Below are positions 55,715 through 64,000 of a DNA stretch of 64,000 nucleotides, in pieces (positions within the stretch are counted from its first letter, which is position 1; every line of letters begins with the position of its first letter). The position numbers and the translations under genes were made by a program. The notes under the pieces were generated by a model. It searched no databases and was not told where the DNA came from. It saw only the letters and a list, made by a program, of their open reading frames with translations. The DNA lies in the NCBI RefSeq assembly GCF_016591715.1, contig NZ_AP024109.1, forward strand, positions 5,022,001-5,086,000, read 5' to 3'. The DNA is from Mesorhizobium sp. J8. Its GTDB lineage: Bacteria; Pseudomonadota; Alphaproteobacteria; Rhizobiales; Rhizobiaceae.

Positions 55715-56400
55715 TGGCTCATCTCCCGCGACCAGTTGATGGCGTTGACGTAGATGCCAAGCGGATTGGCGCGAAGCCGTTCGGCGTCGCTTGGCATCTG
55801 CGTCACGATCGTCAGGATCGCGGTCCAGCGCTCGGTGCCTGAAAGCTGACCGTTTTCATAGTGGTGCTCGATCCAGGCGACACGAAAGGAGCCCGGCGAG
55901 GCTCTGATGACCGACGAAATGTCGACCGCGACCTGCTGCTTGCCGACCTTGGAGAAAGGATTCGCAGCGCGCGCATAGTCGTTGAGCGCCGCAGCACCCT
56001 GGTCGGTGGTCCAATCATAGGCGCGCAGCCAGTCCTGGCGCAGGATGATCGGATCGGCGGGGATCGAGCGTACCTGCTCGACAAAGCGGGCAAGATGCCA
56101 CGCGATCTGTGGATCGGTCGGCTTATAGTCGGCGGTTGCGGGCGCGATCGCTTGAGCCTGGCCTAGCTTGTCGACCTGCACGACCCAGGGGACGACCGTG
56201 CCGCGGCCCGACTGCCAGACCAGCGAAGTGGCGAGCCCCGCCGACAGGATGAGCGACCCGAACGCCATGGCGCGCCAGTTGCGTGCCTGCACGCGTGCGG
56301 AGCCGATGCGTTCATCCCAGATCTGCTGCGCCTTCTGATAGGGGGTTTCCGGTCGAGGGCTCTTGCCATAGTGGACGGCGGGGCGTCTGAAGATGTTCAT
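55711..56400 (-). CDS. trbF: Conjugal transfer protein TrbF (VirB8-like)
   Basis: A 229-residue bitopic membrane protein. 'YGKSPRPETPYQKAQQIWDE' opens the cytoplasmic part; one helix (about 38-60) is followed by the periplasmic VirB8 domain with 'PFSKVGKQQVAVDISSVIRA' and 'SFRVAWIEHHYENG'. ATG 56400 is preferred because the conserved start follows it; the upstream frame to 56454 lies over the trbL end. Confidence 0.93.
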   Translation of the reverse strand: MNIFRRPAVHYGKSPRPETPYQKAQQIWDERIGSARVQARNWRAMAFGSLILSAGLATSLVWQSGRGTVVPWVVQVDKLGQAQAIAPATADYKPTDPQIAWHLARFVEQVRSIPADPIILRQDWLRAYDWTTDQGAAALNDYARAANPFSKVGKQQVAVDISSVIRASPGSFRVAWIEHHYENGQLSGTERWTAILTIVTQMPSDAERLRANPLGIYVNAINWSREMSQ

Positions 56401-56404
56401 TTCG

Positions 56405-57772
56405 TCATTTGCCTTCAGAAAGAGAAATCGATGCTCCCCCGCCATGGCTGTCACCGGCGCGCACGGCGTGGGCGGCGGTCTGGGCAGCGTGGGCGAGGCG
56501 TTGGGAGCGATGCAGCCGTCTGGCCCATTCGGGCTGTCCCTGAGCGCTGGATGGCTTGCCCGCGCTGGATGCGTCCGCCGTTGACGCCGTGACGCCGCCT
56601 AGCGTTCCCATGGTCGACGAACCGCCAGTGATTTCAGCGGCCGAACGGGCGCCGGTGGCGAAGCTCGAGCCAAGCGATCGGGCGGTGCTTGCGGCGGCGC
56701 GCCTGAGCGGGGAGGCTGCCGCCGAAGCGCCAGCGCGCGCAATGCCGCCGAGGCCGGAGGCGACGCCTGCCGCCCCAGATTGACCGGCGGCGCCAAGCCT
56801 GTAAGCGGCCGAACCGCCACCGACGAGTGATGTCGCGCCACGCGCGGCGGACGTCGCCCCCGCGAATGCGGCTGTCCCGCCTCGCGTCGCGAGGTTGGCT
56901 GCTCCGTAGCCTGCAACTGCGATGCCGCCCGCGGCAAGGCCGGTCCCCACCGCCGCACCGGCGCCGAGCTGCGGTCCACCCGCGACGAGCCCGTTGGCGA
57001 TGCCGGGACCGAAGATGCCGAGGCCAAGCAGCGACAGCGCCGCCAGCACGATGGCCATGGCCTGGTCGATGGTGGGGTTCTCGCCGCCGAAGCCTTGGGT
57101 GAATTCCCCGAAGAGCGTCGATCCGATGCCGATGACCACGGCAAGCACCAGAACCTTGATGCCGGACGAGATGACGTTGCCGAGCACACGTTCGGCCATG
57201 AAGGCCGTCTTGCCGAACAGGCCGAAGGGGATCAGCACGAAGCCTGCCAGCGTCGCCAGCTTGAACTCGATCAGCGTCACAAAGAGCTGCACCGCCAGGA
57301 TGAAGAAGGCGAGCAGGACGAGCGCCCAGGCAAAGAGCAGGCAGGCGATCTGGATGAAGTTTTCAAAGAAGGAGATGTAGCCCATCAAGCCGGAGATCGC
57401 CTCGAGCAATGGTCGTCCGGCGTCGAGACCGGTTTGCGCCACCTTGCCAGGGTGCAAGAGGTCCTGTGCCGAAAATCCGGTTCCACTCGCCTTGAGGCCA
57501 AGACCGGAGAAACTCTCGAAGACGATCCGGGCGAGACCGTTCCAGTTGGAAATCAGATAGGCGAAGACACCGACGAAGAGCGTCTTCTTGATGAGCCGCG
57601 CAAGGATGTCGTCATCGGCGCCCCAGCTCCAGAAAAGCGCGGCAAGCGTCACGTCGATGACAATCAGCGTGGTGGCGACGAAGGCGACCTCGCCGCCGAG
57701 CAGGCCGAAGCCGCTGTCGATATAGCGGGTGAAGGTGGCCAGGAACTGGTCGATGACGCCGGTATTGCCCAT
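56405..57772 (-). CDS. trbL: Conjugal transfer protein TrbL (VirB6-like)
   Basis: A 455-residue inner-membrane channel component. About six helices in the first 290 residues ('FENFIQIACLLFAWALVLLA' among them) are followed by a long Gly/Ala/Ser-rich C-terminal tail (about 290-455), a normal TrbL feature. 'TLAGFVLIPFGLFGKTAFMA' is a conserved family stretch. It starts 2 bases after the trbK stop. Confidence 0.93.
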   Translation of the reverse strand: MGNTGVIDQFLATFTRYIDSGFGLLGGEVAFVATTLIVIDVTLAALFWSWGADDDILARLIKKTLFVGVFAYLISNWNGLARIVFESFSGLGLKASGTGFSAQDLLHPGKVAQTGLDAGRPLLEAISGLMGYISFFENFIQIACLLFAWALVLLAFFILAVQLFVTLIEFKLATLAGFVLIPFGLFGKTAFMAERVLGNVISSGIKVLVLAVVIGIGSTLFGEFTQGFGGENPTIDQAMAIVLAALSLLGLGIFGPGIANGLVAGGPQLGAGAAVGTGLAAGGIAVAGYGAANLATRGGTAAFAGATSAARGATSLVGGGSAAYRLGAAGQSGAAGVASGLGGIARAGASAAASPLRRAAASTARSLGSSFATGARSAAEITGGSSTMGTLGGVTASTADASSAGKPSSAQGQPEWARRLHRSQRLAHAAQTAAHAVRAGDSHGGGASISLSEGK

Positions 57773-57774
57773 GT

Positions 57775-58101
57775 CTAGCGGACCTCGTGCAACGCTGGAT
57801 CTGGCGAGCGCGAAGCGGCGGGCTCGATTGTCGAATCCCGCGGGGGCTTTTCGAGACCGAGGAAGCGCTCACGCTGTTCGGCCCACAGCCGCGTGCATCC
57901 TTCCTCACGCAGGGCAGCCTCGCCGAGGATCTGGCAACGGTGCAGGCCATCGCGGAGCGGATTAGGCACGGAGGGCGTCCCTGTGAGCGATCCCTCTCCC
58001 ACCGTCCTGTGGTCCTTTCGGCTCATCTCGAGCGCCGTCGCCGTCACGGCGGCGGCTACGAAGACGACGGCCAGGATGCGAACGAGGTTTTTGCCGTCCA
58101 T
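57775..58101 (-). CDS. trbK: TrbK-alt-type putative entry exclusion protein
   Basis: A 108-residue protein with one N-terminal helix (about 8-25) and 'HRCQILGEAALREEGCTRLWAE' (two cysteines), the pattern of the TrbK-alt family. It lies between trbJ and trbL, the standard position. TrbK of IncP plasmids blocks entry of related plasmids; the alternative family is assigned by position and motif. Confidence 0.85.
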   Translation of the reverse strand: MDGKNLVRILAVVFVAAAVTATALEMSRKDHRTVGEGSLTGTPSVPNPLRDGLHRCQILGEAALREEGCTRLWAEQRERFLGLEKPPRDSTIEPAASRSPDPALHEVR

Positions 58102-58112
58102 GGCGACCGACC

Positions 58113-58865
58113 TCAGCGGTTGAACATCTGGACAGAGCCTGCCTGGTAGCCGGAGCCAGGCGCCAGGAAGCGCCGCCGTTGCTCGCGTCCCTGGTCGGCC
58201 GCCGCGGCACGTTCGGCGTCAGTCAGTGCCTGGGCACGACCGTTGGCGGCCACCAGGGCGGTCAGGTCCGCAAGCTGCTGGCCCTGAAGCGCAAGCAGCT
58301 GGTTGCCGGCCTGCGTCGCCTGCAGCGCGCCGATCGCCGACTGGCTGGCGCCGACCAATGCCGACATCTGCGCGCGACCGGTGTCGATGTTTGCGACCAC
58401 GCCCGCCTGGACGCGCATTGCGTCCTGGAGGCCGCCGACCGTGTTTTGCCAGCGCGAGCGCGCATCCATGACGAGTTGCTGGTCGGAAGCAGAGAGCGAG
58501 ACGCTGCTGTATTGCTGCTGAAATGCCTTGTCGACCTGCTGCACGTCGAAGGCGATGTTTTGTGCTTCGTCGAGAAGCTGTTGCGTGCGCTGCACCGACT
58601 GTTGCAGCTGCTGCAGCGAAGACAATGGCAGGCTCGCCAGGTTGCGCGTCTGATTGATCAGCATCTGAGCCTGGTTCTGAAGCGAGGTGATCTGGTTCGT
58701 GATCTGCTGCAGCGAGCGCGCGGCCGTCAGTACATTCTGTGAATAGTTCGATGGATCAAACACGATCAGGGCATGGGCTGGCGCAGTCATCATTGGCGCG
58801 ATCGGCGTGGCGAGCGTCGCCGCGACCACAAGAAGGACGCGCCGGCGGCTTTGACGAACAGTCAT
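58113..58865 (-). CDS. trbJ: Conjugal transfer protein TrbJ (VirB5-like)
   Basis: A 250-residue periplasmic protein: signal peptide (about 1-32), then 'FDPSNYSQNVLTAARSLQQI' and 'QITSLQNQAQMLINQTRNLA', the diagnostic TrbJ/VirB5 start, followed by long Gln-rich coiled-coil helices. A minor pilus component. It overlaps the trbE stop by 4 bases. Confidence 0.93.
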   Translation of the reverse strand: MTVRQSRRRVLLVVAATLATPIAPMMTAPAHALIVFDPSNYSQNVLTAARSLQQITNQITSLQNQAQMLINQTRNLASLPLSSLQQLQQSVQRTQQLLDEAQNIAFDVQQVDKAFQQQYSSVSLSASDQQLVMDARSRWQNTVGGLQDAMRVQAGVVANIDTGRAQMSALVGASQSAIGALQATQAGNQLLALQGQQLADLTALVAANGRAQALTDAERAAAADQGREQRRRFLAPGSGYQAGSVQMFNR

Positions 58866-61312
58866 GGTTTGGAATCCTTTTCAGGTTCGGGAACGGTGAG
58901 GTTGGGAACGAGGTCGGCGGCCCAGCCGAGGTCGCGGGCACGCAGCCAGGCCGACAGGAACCCGTCGCGGCCATGCTCGGCGATGATGCTGCCGATCAGG
59001 GCCTGATCGCTCTTCGAGGACGCGGCGCAAAGCGCAAGCCCGACCTCTGACAGGCCGAGCTCGAAGAGACGGTTGCCGCGACGGGACTGGCAGTAATAGT
59101 CGCGCTTGGGTGTGGCTCGCGCCAGGATCTCGATCTGGCGGTCGTTCAGGCCGAAGCGGCGATAGATGGCGGTGATTTGCGGCTCGATCGCGCGTTCATT
59201 GGGCAGCAGCAGCCGGGTTGGACAGCTTTCGATGATCGCCGGCGCGATCGCCGACTTGTCGATGTCGGAGAGGGACTGGGTGGCGAACACGACGCTGGCG
59301 TTCTTCTTGCGGAGCGTCTTCAGCCATTCGCGCAACTGCCCGGCGAACGCATCATCGTCGAGAGCAAGCCAGCCTTCGTCGATGATGAGCAGGGTCGGAC
59401 GACCATCAAGGCGGTCGCCGATGCGATGAAACAGATAGGAAAGGACGGCCGGGGCGGCCTGCGTGCCCACCAGACCTTCGATTTCGAACGCCTGCACGGA
59501 CGCCTGACCGAGCTGTTCGGCCTCTGCGTCGAGCAGCCGCCCATTCGGGCCACCAACACAGTAAGGACGAAGCGCCTGTTTCAGGTCGCTGGCCTGCAGA
59601 AGCACGCTTAGCCCGGTCATGGTGCGTTCCTCGACCGGGGCCGAGGCAAGCGAGGTCAGCGCCGCCCAGATATGCTCCTTTGCCTCCGGCGTGATCTGAA
59701 TGCCCTCGCGCGTCAGGATCGCGACGATCCAGTCAGCCGCCCAGGCGCGCTCGTACGTGTCGTGAATGCGGGCGAGCGGCTGCATCGAAACGGACGCGTC
59801 CACGCCCTCGGTGAGATGACCGCCGAGATCGTGCCAGTCGCCGCCCATGGCGAGCGTCGCCGCGCGGATCGAACCGCCGAAGTCAAAGGCGAAGATCTGC
59901 GCGTTGCGGTAGCGGCAGAATTGCAGCGCCATCAACGCCAGCAGCACCGATTTGCCGACGCCGGTCGGGCCGACGACTAGCGTGTGACCGACATCGCCCA
60001 CATGAAGGACCAACCGGAACGGGGTCGAGCCTTCGGTCTTGCCGTAAAGCAAGGGAGGACCGACCAGATGCTCGTCCCGTTCCGGCCCCGCCCACACGGC
60101 AGAAAGGGGGATCATGTGGGCGAGATTGAGCGTCGAGATAGGCGGCTGGCGGACATTGGCATAGGCGTGTCCGGGCAACGACCCGAGCCAGGCATCGACG
60201 GCGTTGACGGTCTCGACAATGGCCGTGAAGTCGCGGCCCTGGATGACCTTCTCGACGAGCCGCAATTTCTCGTCGGCCACGCGCGGGTCGCTATCCCATA
60301 TGGCGACGGTCGCGGTGACATAGGCCATGCCCGCTATGTCGGCGCCGAGCTCCTGCAACGCCGTGTCGGCGTCGGCCGCCTTGTTTGTGGCATCGGTGTC
60401 GAGGAGTGCCGATGCCTCGTTGGTCATCACCTCCTTCAGGATCGTGGCGATGCTCTTGCGCTTGGCGAACCATTGCCGCCGTATCCGGCTCAGAAGGCGG
60501 ACCGCGTCGACCTTGTCGAGCAGGATTGCGCGGGTCGACCAGCGGTACGGGAAGGCCAGCCTGTTGAGGTCGTCAAGCAGGCCAGGTGTCGTCGCGGTCG
60601 GGAAGCCGAGGATGGTGAGCACGCGAAGATGCTTGCCGCCAAGCCGCGGTTCGAGCCCGCCGGCGAGCGGCTCGTCCGCCAGCAGCGCATCGAGGTAGAT
60701 CGGGGTCTCGGGGACGCGCACCGAGTGACGCTTGGTCGAGATGGTGGAATGTAGGTAGGTCAGCGTTTGGCCGTCGTCGAGCCAGTGGCATTCAGGCATG
60801 AACCCATCGAGCAGGGACAGCACACGCTCGGTCCGGTCGACAAAGGCGCGGACCATCTCGCCCGGATCCGCGCGCGACTGGTCGCGGCCCTCATAGAGCC
60901 AGCCTTCGGCGCGCGTGGCGTCCTCGGGCGGCGGCAGGAACAGGAATGTGAGAAAGTAGCTCGATACGAAATGAACCCCCTCCTCGTCGAAGTCGGCTTT
61001 GCGCTCGGCATCGAGCAGGCCGGAGGCCGCATTGGGAAACTGGCTTTCGGGATAGGAAGCCGCTTCGTGGCGCTGCGCTTCAACGAAGATGCTCCAGCCC
61101 GAGCCGAGACGACGAAGGGCATTGTTGATGCGCGATGCCACTGCGACAAGTTCCGCCGCTACGGCGGAGTCGAGATCGGGTCCGCGAAAGCTGGCGGTTC
61201 GCTGAAAGCTGCCGTCCTTGTTGAGCACGACCCCGGGGGCGACGAGTGCCGCCCAAGGCAGGAAGTCGGCAAGGCGGGCAGCAGTCCGGCGGTATTCGGC
61301 AAGGCTCATCAT
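58862..61312 (-). CDS. trbE: Conjugal transfer ATPase TrbE (VirB4-like)
   Basis: An 816-residue ATPase that drives pilus assembly. The N-terminal CagE/TrbE domain (about 1-390) is followed by Walker A 'VVGPTGVGKSVLLALMAL' (about 435) and Walker B 'LLIIDEGWLAL' (about 620), with 'FATQSLSDIDKSAIAPAIIE' after it. ATG 61312 (or the adjacent ATG 61309) is preferred over the long Cys-rich upstream extension, which covers trbD. The length is normal for the family. Confidence 0.95.
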   Translation of the reverse strand: MMSLAEYRRTAARLADFLPWAALVAPGVVLNKDGSFQRTASFRGPDLDSAVAAELVAVASRINNALRRLGSGWSIFVEAQRHEAASYPESQFPNAASGLLDAERKADFDEEGVHFVSSYFLTFLFLPPPEDATRAEGWLYEGRDQSRADPGEMVRAFVDRTERVLSLLDGFMPECHWLDDGQTLTYLHSTISTKRHSVRVPETPIYLDALLADEPLAGGLEPRLGGKHLRVLTILGFPTATTPGLLDDLNRLAFPYRWSTRAILLDKVDAVRLLSRIRRQWFAKRKSIATILKEVMTNEASALLDTDATNKAADADTALQELGADIAGMAYVTATVAIWDSDPRVADEKLRLVEKVIQGRDFTAIVETVNAVDAWLGSLPGHAYANVRQPPISTLNLAHMIPLSAVWAGPERDEHLVGPPLLYGKTEGSTPFRLVLHVGDVGHTLVVGPTGVGKSVLLALMALQFCRYRNAQIFAFDFGGSIRAATLAMGGDWHDLGGHLTEGVDASVSMQPLARIHDTYERAWAADWIVAILTREGIQITPEAKEHIWAALTSLASAPVEERTMTGLSVLLQASDLKQALRPYCVGGPNGRLLDAEAEQLGQASVQAFEIEGLVGTQAAPAVLSYLFHRIGDRLDGRPTLLIIDEGWLALDDDAFAGQLREWLKTLRKKNASVVFATQSLSDIDKSAIAPAIIESCPTRLLLPNERAIEPQITAIYRRFGLNDRQIEILARATPKRDYYCQSRRGNRLFELGLSEVGLALCAASSKSDQALIGSIIAEHGRDGFLSAWLRARDLGWAADLVPNLTVPEPEKDSKP

Positions 61313-61322
61313 GGCGGCGCCC

Positions 61323-61604
61323 TCAAACCGACAGATGCCCAGGCAGCCGCAGGTGCCGGCGGCCGACTTCGAAAAAAAGCGGATCACGCCTGGCAGCCCA
61401 CACCGCAGTAAAATGTCCGATCGCCCACATGAGAAGACCGACCAGCCAGAGCCGCAGCCCAAGACCGACAGCGCCGGCCAGCGTGCCATTCAGGATCGCG
61501 ATTGCACGCGGCGCGCCCCCGAGCAGGATCTGCTCGGTCAACGCCCGGTGCACGGGCACCGTCCACCCCGGCACAGCGCCGAGCTGTTCGAAAGCGGTTG
61601 TCAT
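61323..61604 (-). CDS. trbD: Conjugal transfer protein TrbD (VirB3-like)
   Basis: A 93-residue inner-membrane protein. 'VPVHRALTEQILLGGAPRAI' is the hallmark TrbD/VirB3 start, followed by two helices. ATG 61604 touches the trbC stop (1-base overlap); earlier in-frame codons lie inside trbC. Confidence 0.92.
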   Translation of the reverse strand: MTTAFEQLGAVPGWTVPVHRALTEQILLGGAPRAIAILNGTLAGAVGLGLRLWLVGLLMWAIGHFTAVWAARRDPLFFEVGRRHLRLPGHLSV

Positions 61605-61936
61605 CAGATCAACGCTCCGCCGCCGAACGAGAAGAACGAAAGGAAAAAGCTCGACGCAGCGAAGGCGATCGAAAGGCCGAAAACGATCTGGATCAGCCGC
61701 CTGAAACCTCCCGAACTGTCGCCGAAGGCCAGCGTCAGGCCGGTTACGATGATGATGATGACCGCGATGATCTTGGAGACCGGTCCTTCGACCGACTGCA
61801 GGATCTTCTCGAGCGGCTGTTCCCACGGCATCGAGGAGCCCGACGCAAAGGCTGCCGGCGTGAGCATGAAGTTGAAGGCGACGGCGGCGCTGGCCACGGC
61901 AAGGCTGGCCTGGCAGCGCGAAGAGAGGCGAGTCAT
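61604..61936 (-). CDS. trbC: Conjugal transfer pilin TrbC (VirB2-like)
   Basis: A 110-residue propilin: signal peptide (about 1-32, ending AFASG), then two hydrophobic helices with a short loop ('LAFGDSSGGFRRLIQIVFGL'). After cleavage it would form the conjugative pilus. It overlaps the trbB stop by 4 bases. Confidence 0.92.
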   Translation of the reverse strand: MTRLSSRCQASLAVASAAVAFNFMLTPAAFASGSSMPWEQPLEKILQSVEGPVSKIIAVIIIIVTGLTLAFGDSSGGFRRLIQIVFGLSIAFAASSFFLSFFSFGGGALI

Positions 61937-62916
61937 GAAATTTCTCCTGTGTTGATCGGTGTGGCTTCGGCGATGCGATAGTCGCCATCGGGCCCCAGAC
62001 CCTCGACCCTGACCAGCTCGACAAGCCGTCGCGCGGCGCCGCGACCGGCGAGCACGGCGACCAGACCGATCGTGTCGGCGATCAGCGCACGCGGCACAGT
62101 GACGACGGCCTCCTGGATCAGTTGCTCAAGCCGGCGTAGAGCGCCGATGCCGGAGCCGGCATGAAGGGTGCCGATGCCGCCGGGATGCCCGGTGCCCCAT
62201 GCCTTCAAGAGGTCCAGCGCCTCGGCGCCGCGCACCTCGCCGATCGGAATGCGGTCGGGCCGCAGGCGCAGCGAGGAACGGACGAGGTCTGAAAGCGTGG
62301 CGACGCCATCCTTGGTGCGCATCGCGACGAGGTTCGGGGCAGCGCATTGCAGTTCGCGGGTGTCCTCGATCACGACGACCCGGTCCGTCCCTTTCGCCAC
62401 TTCGGCGAGCAGCGCGTTGGTCAAGGTCGTCTTGCCGGTCGACGTGCCGCCGGCAACGAGGATGTTTGCGCGGCCGGCAACGGCGGCGCGCAACACGGCG
62501 GCCTGGCAAGACGTCATGATGCCTGCCGCGACATAGTCATCGAGCGTGAAGACGGCGACCGCGGGCTTGCGGATCGCGAAGGCCGGCGCGGCGACCACGG
62601 GCGGCAGCAGGCCTTCGAAACGCTCACCGGTTTGCGGCAACTCGGCCGAGACGCGCGGGGAACGGGAATGGACCTCGGCGCCGACATGATGGGCAACCAG
62701 CCGCACGATCCGCTCGCCAGCGGCAGGCGCAAGCATTTCGCCCGTATCGGCCAAACCTTCCGAAAGCCGATCGACCCAGATCCGGCCATCCGGGTTCAGC
62801 ATGACCTCGATGATGGCGGGGTCGTCCAGGAACCGGGCGATGGCGGGCCCGAGCGCGGTGCGCAGCATACGAGAGCTGCGCGCGCGTCCTTCGGTATCGT
62901 TGTGCAAGACAGCCAT
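61933..62916 (-). CDS. trbB: Conjugal transfer ATPase TrbB (VirB11-like)
   Basis: A 327-residue hexameric ATPase of the type II/IV secretion family. It has Walker A '[17 protein letters not shown]' (about 157), an Asp box '[13 protein letters not shown]', Walker B-like '[17 protein letters not shown]' and a His box '[11 protein letters not shown]'. It is the first gene of the preserved operon. The usual upstream traG coupling-protein and CopG-type genes are not present. Confidence 0.95.
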   Translation of the reverse strand: MAVLHNDTEGRARSSRMLRTALGPAIARFLDDPAIIEVMLNPDGRIWVDRLSEGLADTGEMLAPAAGERIVRLVAHHVGAEVHSRSPRVSAELPQTGERFEGLLPPVVAAPAFAIRKPAVAVFTLDDYVAAGIMTSCQAAVLRAAVAGRANILVAGGTSTGKTTLTNALLAEVAKGTDRVVVIEDTRELQCAAPNLVAMRTKDGVATLSDLVRSSLRLRPDRIPIGEVRGAEALDLLKAWGTGHPGGIGTLHAGSGIGALRRLEQLIQEAVVTVPRALIADTIGLVAVLAGRGAARRLVELVRVEGLGPDGDYRIAEATPINTGEIS

Positions 62917-63335
62917 CGGGCCCCCGTTTGGCCCGGGAACTCGTCGAGCAGTTCCCGGTCGCAGACAAGCAAGAGCGGCCTGGAGCAGCCCGATTCAACA
63001 GCTTTCGATCGCCGTCGTAGCGCAGCGAACAAAGACCGGCGAACGGCGGGGCCGACCTCACGAAGCGTCATGGCGGCCGATCGCTGCCATCCAGCGACGG
63101 CAGAATGTAAACTATCGCAATATTATGTACATGTTTATTGACACATGACTCCCGCCGGGTTTATGAAACGCCTGGCAGTGGCGGCGATCGCCCTTTCCAC
63201 GGCGCGGAGGATTGTCATGCGGTTCGGTCCCGAGGGCACGGTTTCGCGGCGCCAGATAGCCGTTTCCAAATGCGTTCGAAGCGCCCCGCCAGCCGCTACG
63301 CCGCGCCCGTTGCCGGCAAAGGGCGGCGAAGCCGC
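62917..63335. other. Boundary between the trb cluster and the ABC permease genes
   Basis: The 62917-63080 part contains short frames only ('LLLVCDRELLDEFPGQ' on the minus strand looks like a coding remnant). 63110-63145 is AT-rich with the palindrome ATGTACAT (63124-63131) and could hold the permease operon promoter or operator. A plus-strand frame 63145-63339 is not supported. This is the likely edge of the inserted conjugation module. Confidence 0.45.
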
Positions 63336-63995
63336 ATGAGCATGCTCGACATCTGGCTTGGGATCCTGCAAGGGCTGCGTGTAACGGCAGAGGTCACAGC
63401 CTATGGCCTTGTCTTCGCGGTGCCCTTCGCGCTTGTTTTCGGCGTCGCGCAGTTTCTGACCACCGGATTGACGCGCTTTCTGGTCACGGCAGTCATCGAA
63501 TTCTGGCGCAGTTCGGCGGTCGTCGTCCTGCTCTTTGTCTTTTACTACGTTCTGCCGGTCACGGGGGTCACCCTCTCGGCGATGACCGTCAGTGCATTGG
63601 TGCTCGGCCTCAATAGCGGCGGCTATGCCAGCCAGGCGGTGCGGGCCGGGCTCCAATCTCTTCCGGCCGGCCAGCGCGAGGCTGGCATGGCGCTCGGCCT
63701 CTCGCGCCCGGCGATCCTGCTTCTGATCGAGCTGCCCCAGGCGTTGGTCGCCATGAGCCCCACATTCGTCAACAACCTCATTCAGCTGGTCAAGGCGACT
63801 TCCCTTGTCTCCCTGGTCACGCTGACGGACATGACCTTCCGCGCCAAGGAAATCTCCCAGACCGAATACGACCCGGTCGCGATCTATTCGGCGTTGCTGC
63901 TAGCCTTCTTCGTCGTCTGCTATCCGATCGCGCTCGCCGGCCGCTGGCTCGAAGCGCGGGTCAATCCCGAAAGAGGAGTGGCTCGTGGGATTTGA
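63336..63995 (+). CDS. Polar amino acid/ectoine-type ABC permease (possibly EhuC)
   Basis: A 219-residue permease of the HisM/EhuC family with five helices. 'VIEFWRSSAVVVLLFVFYYV' and 'SLVSLVTLTDMTFRAKEISQ' are family stretches, and the EAA loop reads 'EAGMALGLSRPAILLLIELP' (about 113). The relation to ectoine permease EhuC is my best guess from overall pattern. ATG 63336 starts the first helix. It overlaps the next permease gene. Confidence 0.8.
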   Translation: MSMLDIWLGILQGLRVTAEVTAYGLVFAVPFALVFGVAQFLTTGLTRFLVTAVIEFWRSSAVVVLLFVFYYVLPVTGVTLSAMTVSALVLGLNSGGYASQAVRAGLQSLPAGQREAGMALGLSRPAILLLIELPQALVAMSPTFVNNLIQLVKATSLVSLVTLTDMTFRAKEISQTEYDPVAIYSALLLAFFVVCYPIALAGRWLEARVNPERGVARGI

Positions 63996-64000
63996 CCTCG
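63985..64000 (+). CDS. Start of the next gene, probably the partner permease (truncated by window edge)
   Basis: GTG at 63985 begins 'VGFDL' overlapping the end of the preceding permease by 11 bases, with AGAGGAG upstream. Paired permease genes are usual for this importer type. Only five codons are visible. Confidence 0.45.

Noticed and set aside
57825..57850. 'TCGAATCCCGC' resembling a tRNA T-arm, as a possible attachment site
   Set aside because: It lies inside the trbK coding sequence and no tRNA fold surrounds it.
1..64000. CRISPR arrays, rRNA, complete tRNA genes, insertion sequences
   Set aside because: No regularly spaced direct repeats, no rRNA-like segments, no complete tRNA fold and no transposase motif could be found by reading both strands.

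Overview
The window looks like a chromosomal or megaplasmid segment of a Rhizobiales bacterium, probably Mesorhizobium-like. The grounds are high GC content, family-level hallmarks of this order (BA14K, DUF982, DUF1236, DUF6894 and PRC-barrel proteins), EcfG-type (GGAAC-N16-nGTT) stress promoters, and a Rhizobiales-style trb conjugation cluster that ends in a DUF2274 gene. This is inferred from protein families. No rRNA or tRNA was found to anchor taxonomy.

Layout. Positions 1-5.3 kb hold the end of an alternative-complex-III-like quinol dehydrogenase, a SCO copper chaperone and an A2-type caa3 cytochrome c oxidase. Positions 5.5-9.35 kb hold a gluconate-2-dehydrogenase-like complex: a Tat-exported subunit, a GMC flavoprotein and a triheme cytochrome c whose gene carries a frameshift. 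Positions 9.7-13.7 kb hold a bo3-type quinol oxidase (cyoABCD). A membrane PQQ glucose dehydrogenase (gcd) is at 16.4-19.0 kb. These can be read together as a periplasmic sugar-oxidation and respiration island with two terminal oxidases of different electron-donor type.

Positions 14-28 kb and 33-49 kb are a mosaic of small stress and envelope genes: Mn catalase with a DsbA-like protein, YihY, AI-2E permease, general-stress protein, a cupin-TetR pair with a perfect 36-bp operator, PRC-barrel, SH3, FAD monooxygenase, an ECF sigma/anti-sigma pair, a CPA1 antiporter, and a broken Ku plus SRAP pair. Several of these genes carry near-consensus EcfG promoters, and one such promoter drives only a short segment that ends in an intrinsic terminator, which is a candidate stress sRNA. 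Positions 28.4-33.4 kb hold a complete branched-chain-amino-acid-type ABC importer with a fused permease-ATPase, divergent from a Crp/Fnr regulator.

Two features are not explained by ordinary annotation. One is a five-copy double-hairpin element with compensating stem changes; four copies lie 46-71 nt upstream of a minus-strand start codon. The other is a duplicated two-gene cassette (zinc-ribbon protein, then hairpins, then small acidic protein) at 33.6-34.3 and 40.5-41.2 kb.

Positions 49-53 kb are mostly degraded sequence around one MDR-type oxidoreductase. Positions 53.3-62.9 kb hold a minus-strand trbBCDEJKLFGI-DUF2274 mating-pair-formation operon with no traG, relaxase or integrase in view. 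The window ends in the start of a polar amino acid/ectoine-type ABC permease operon.
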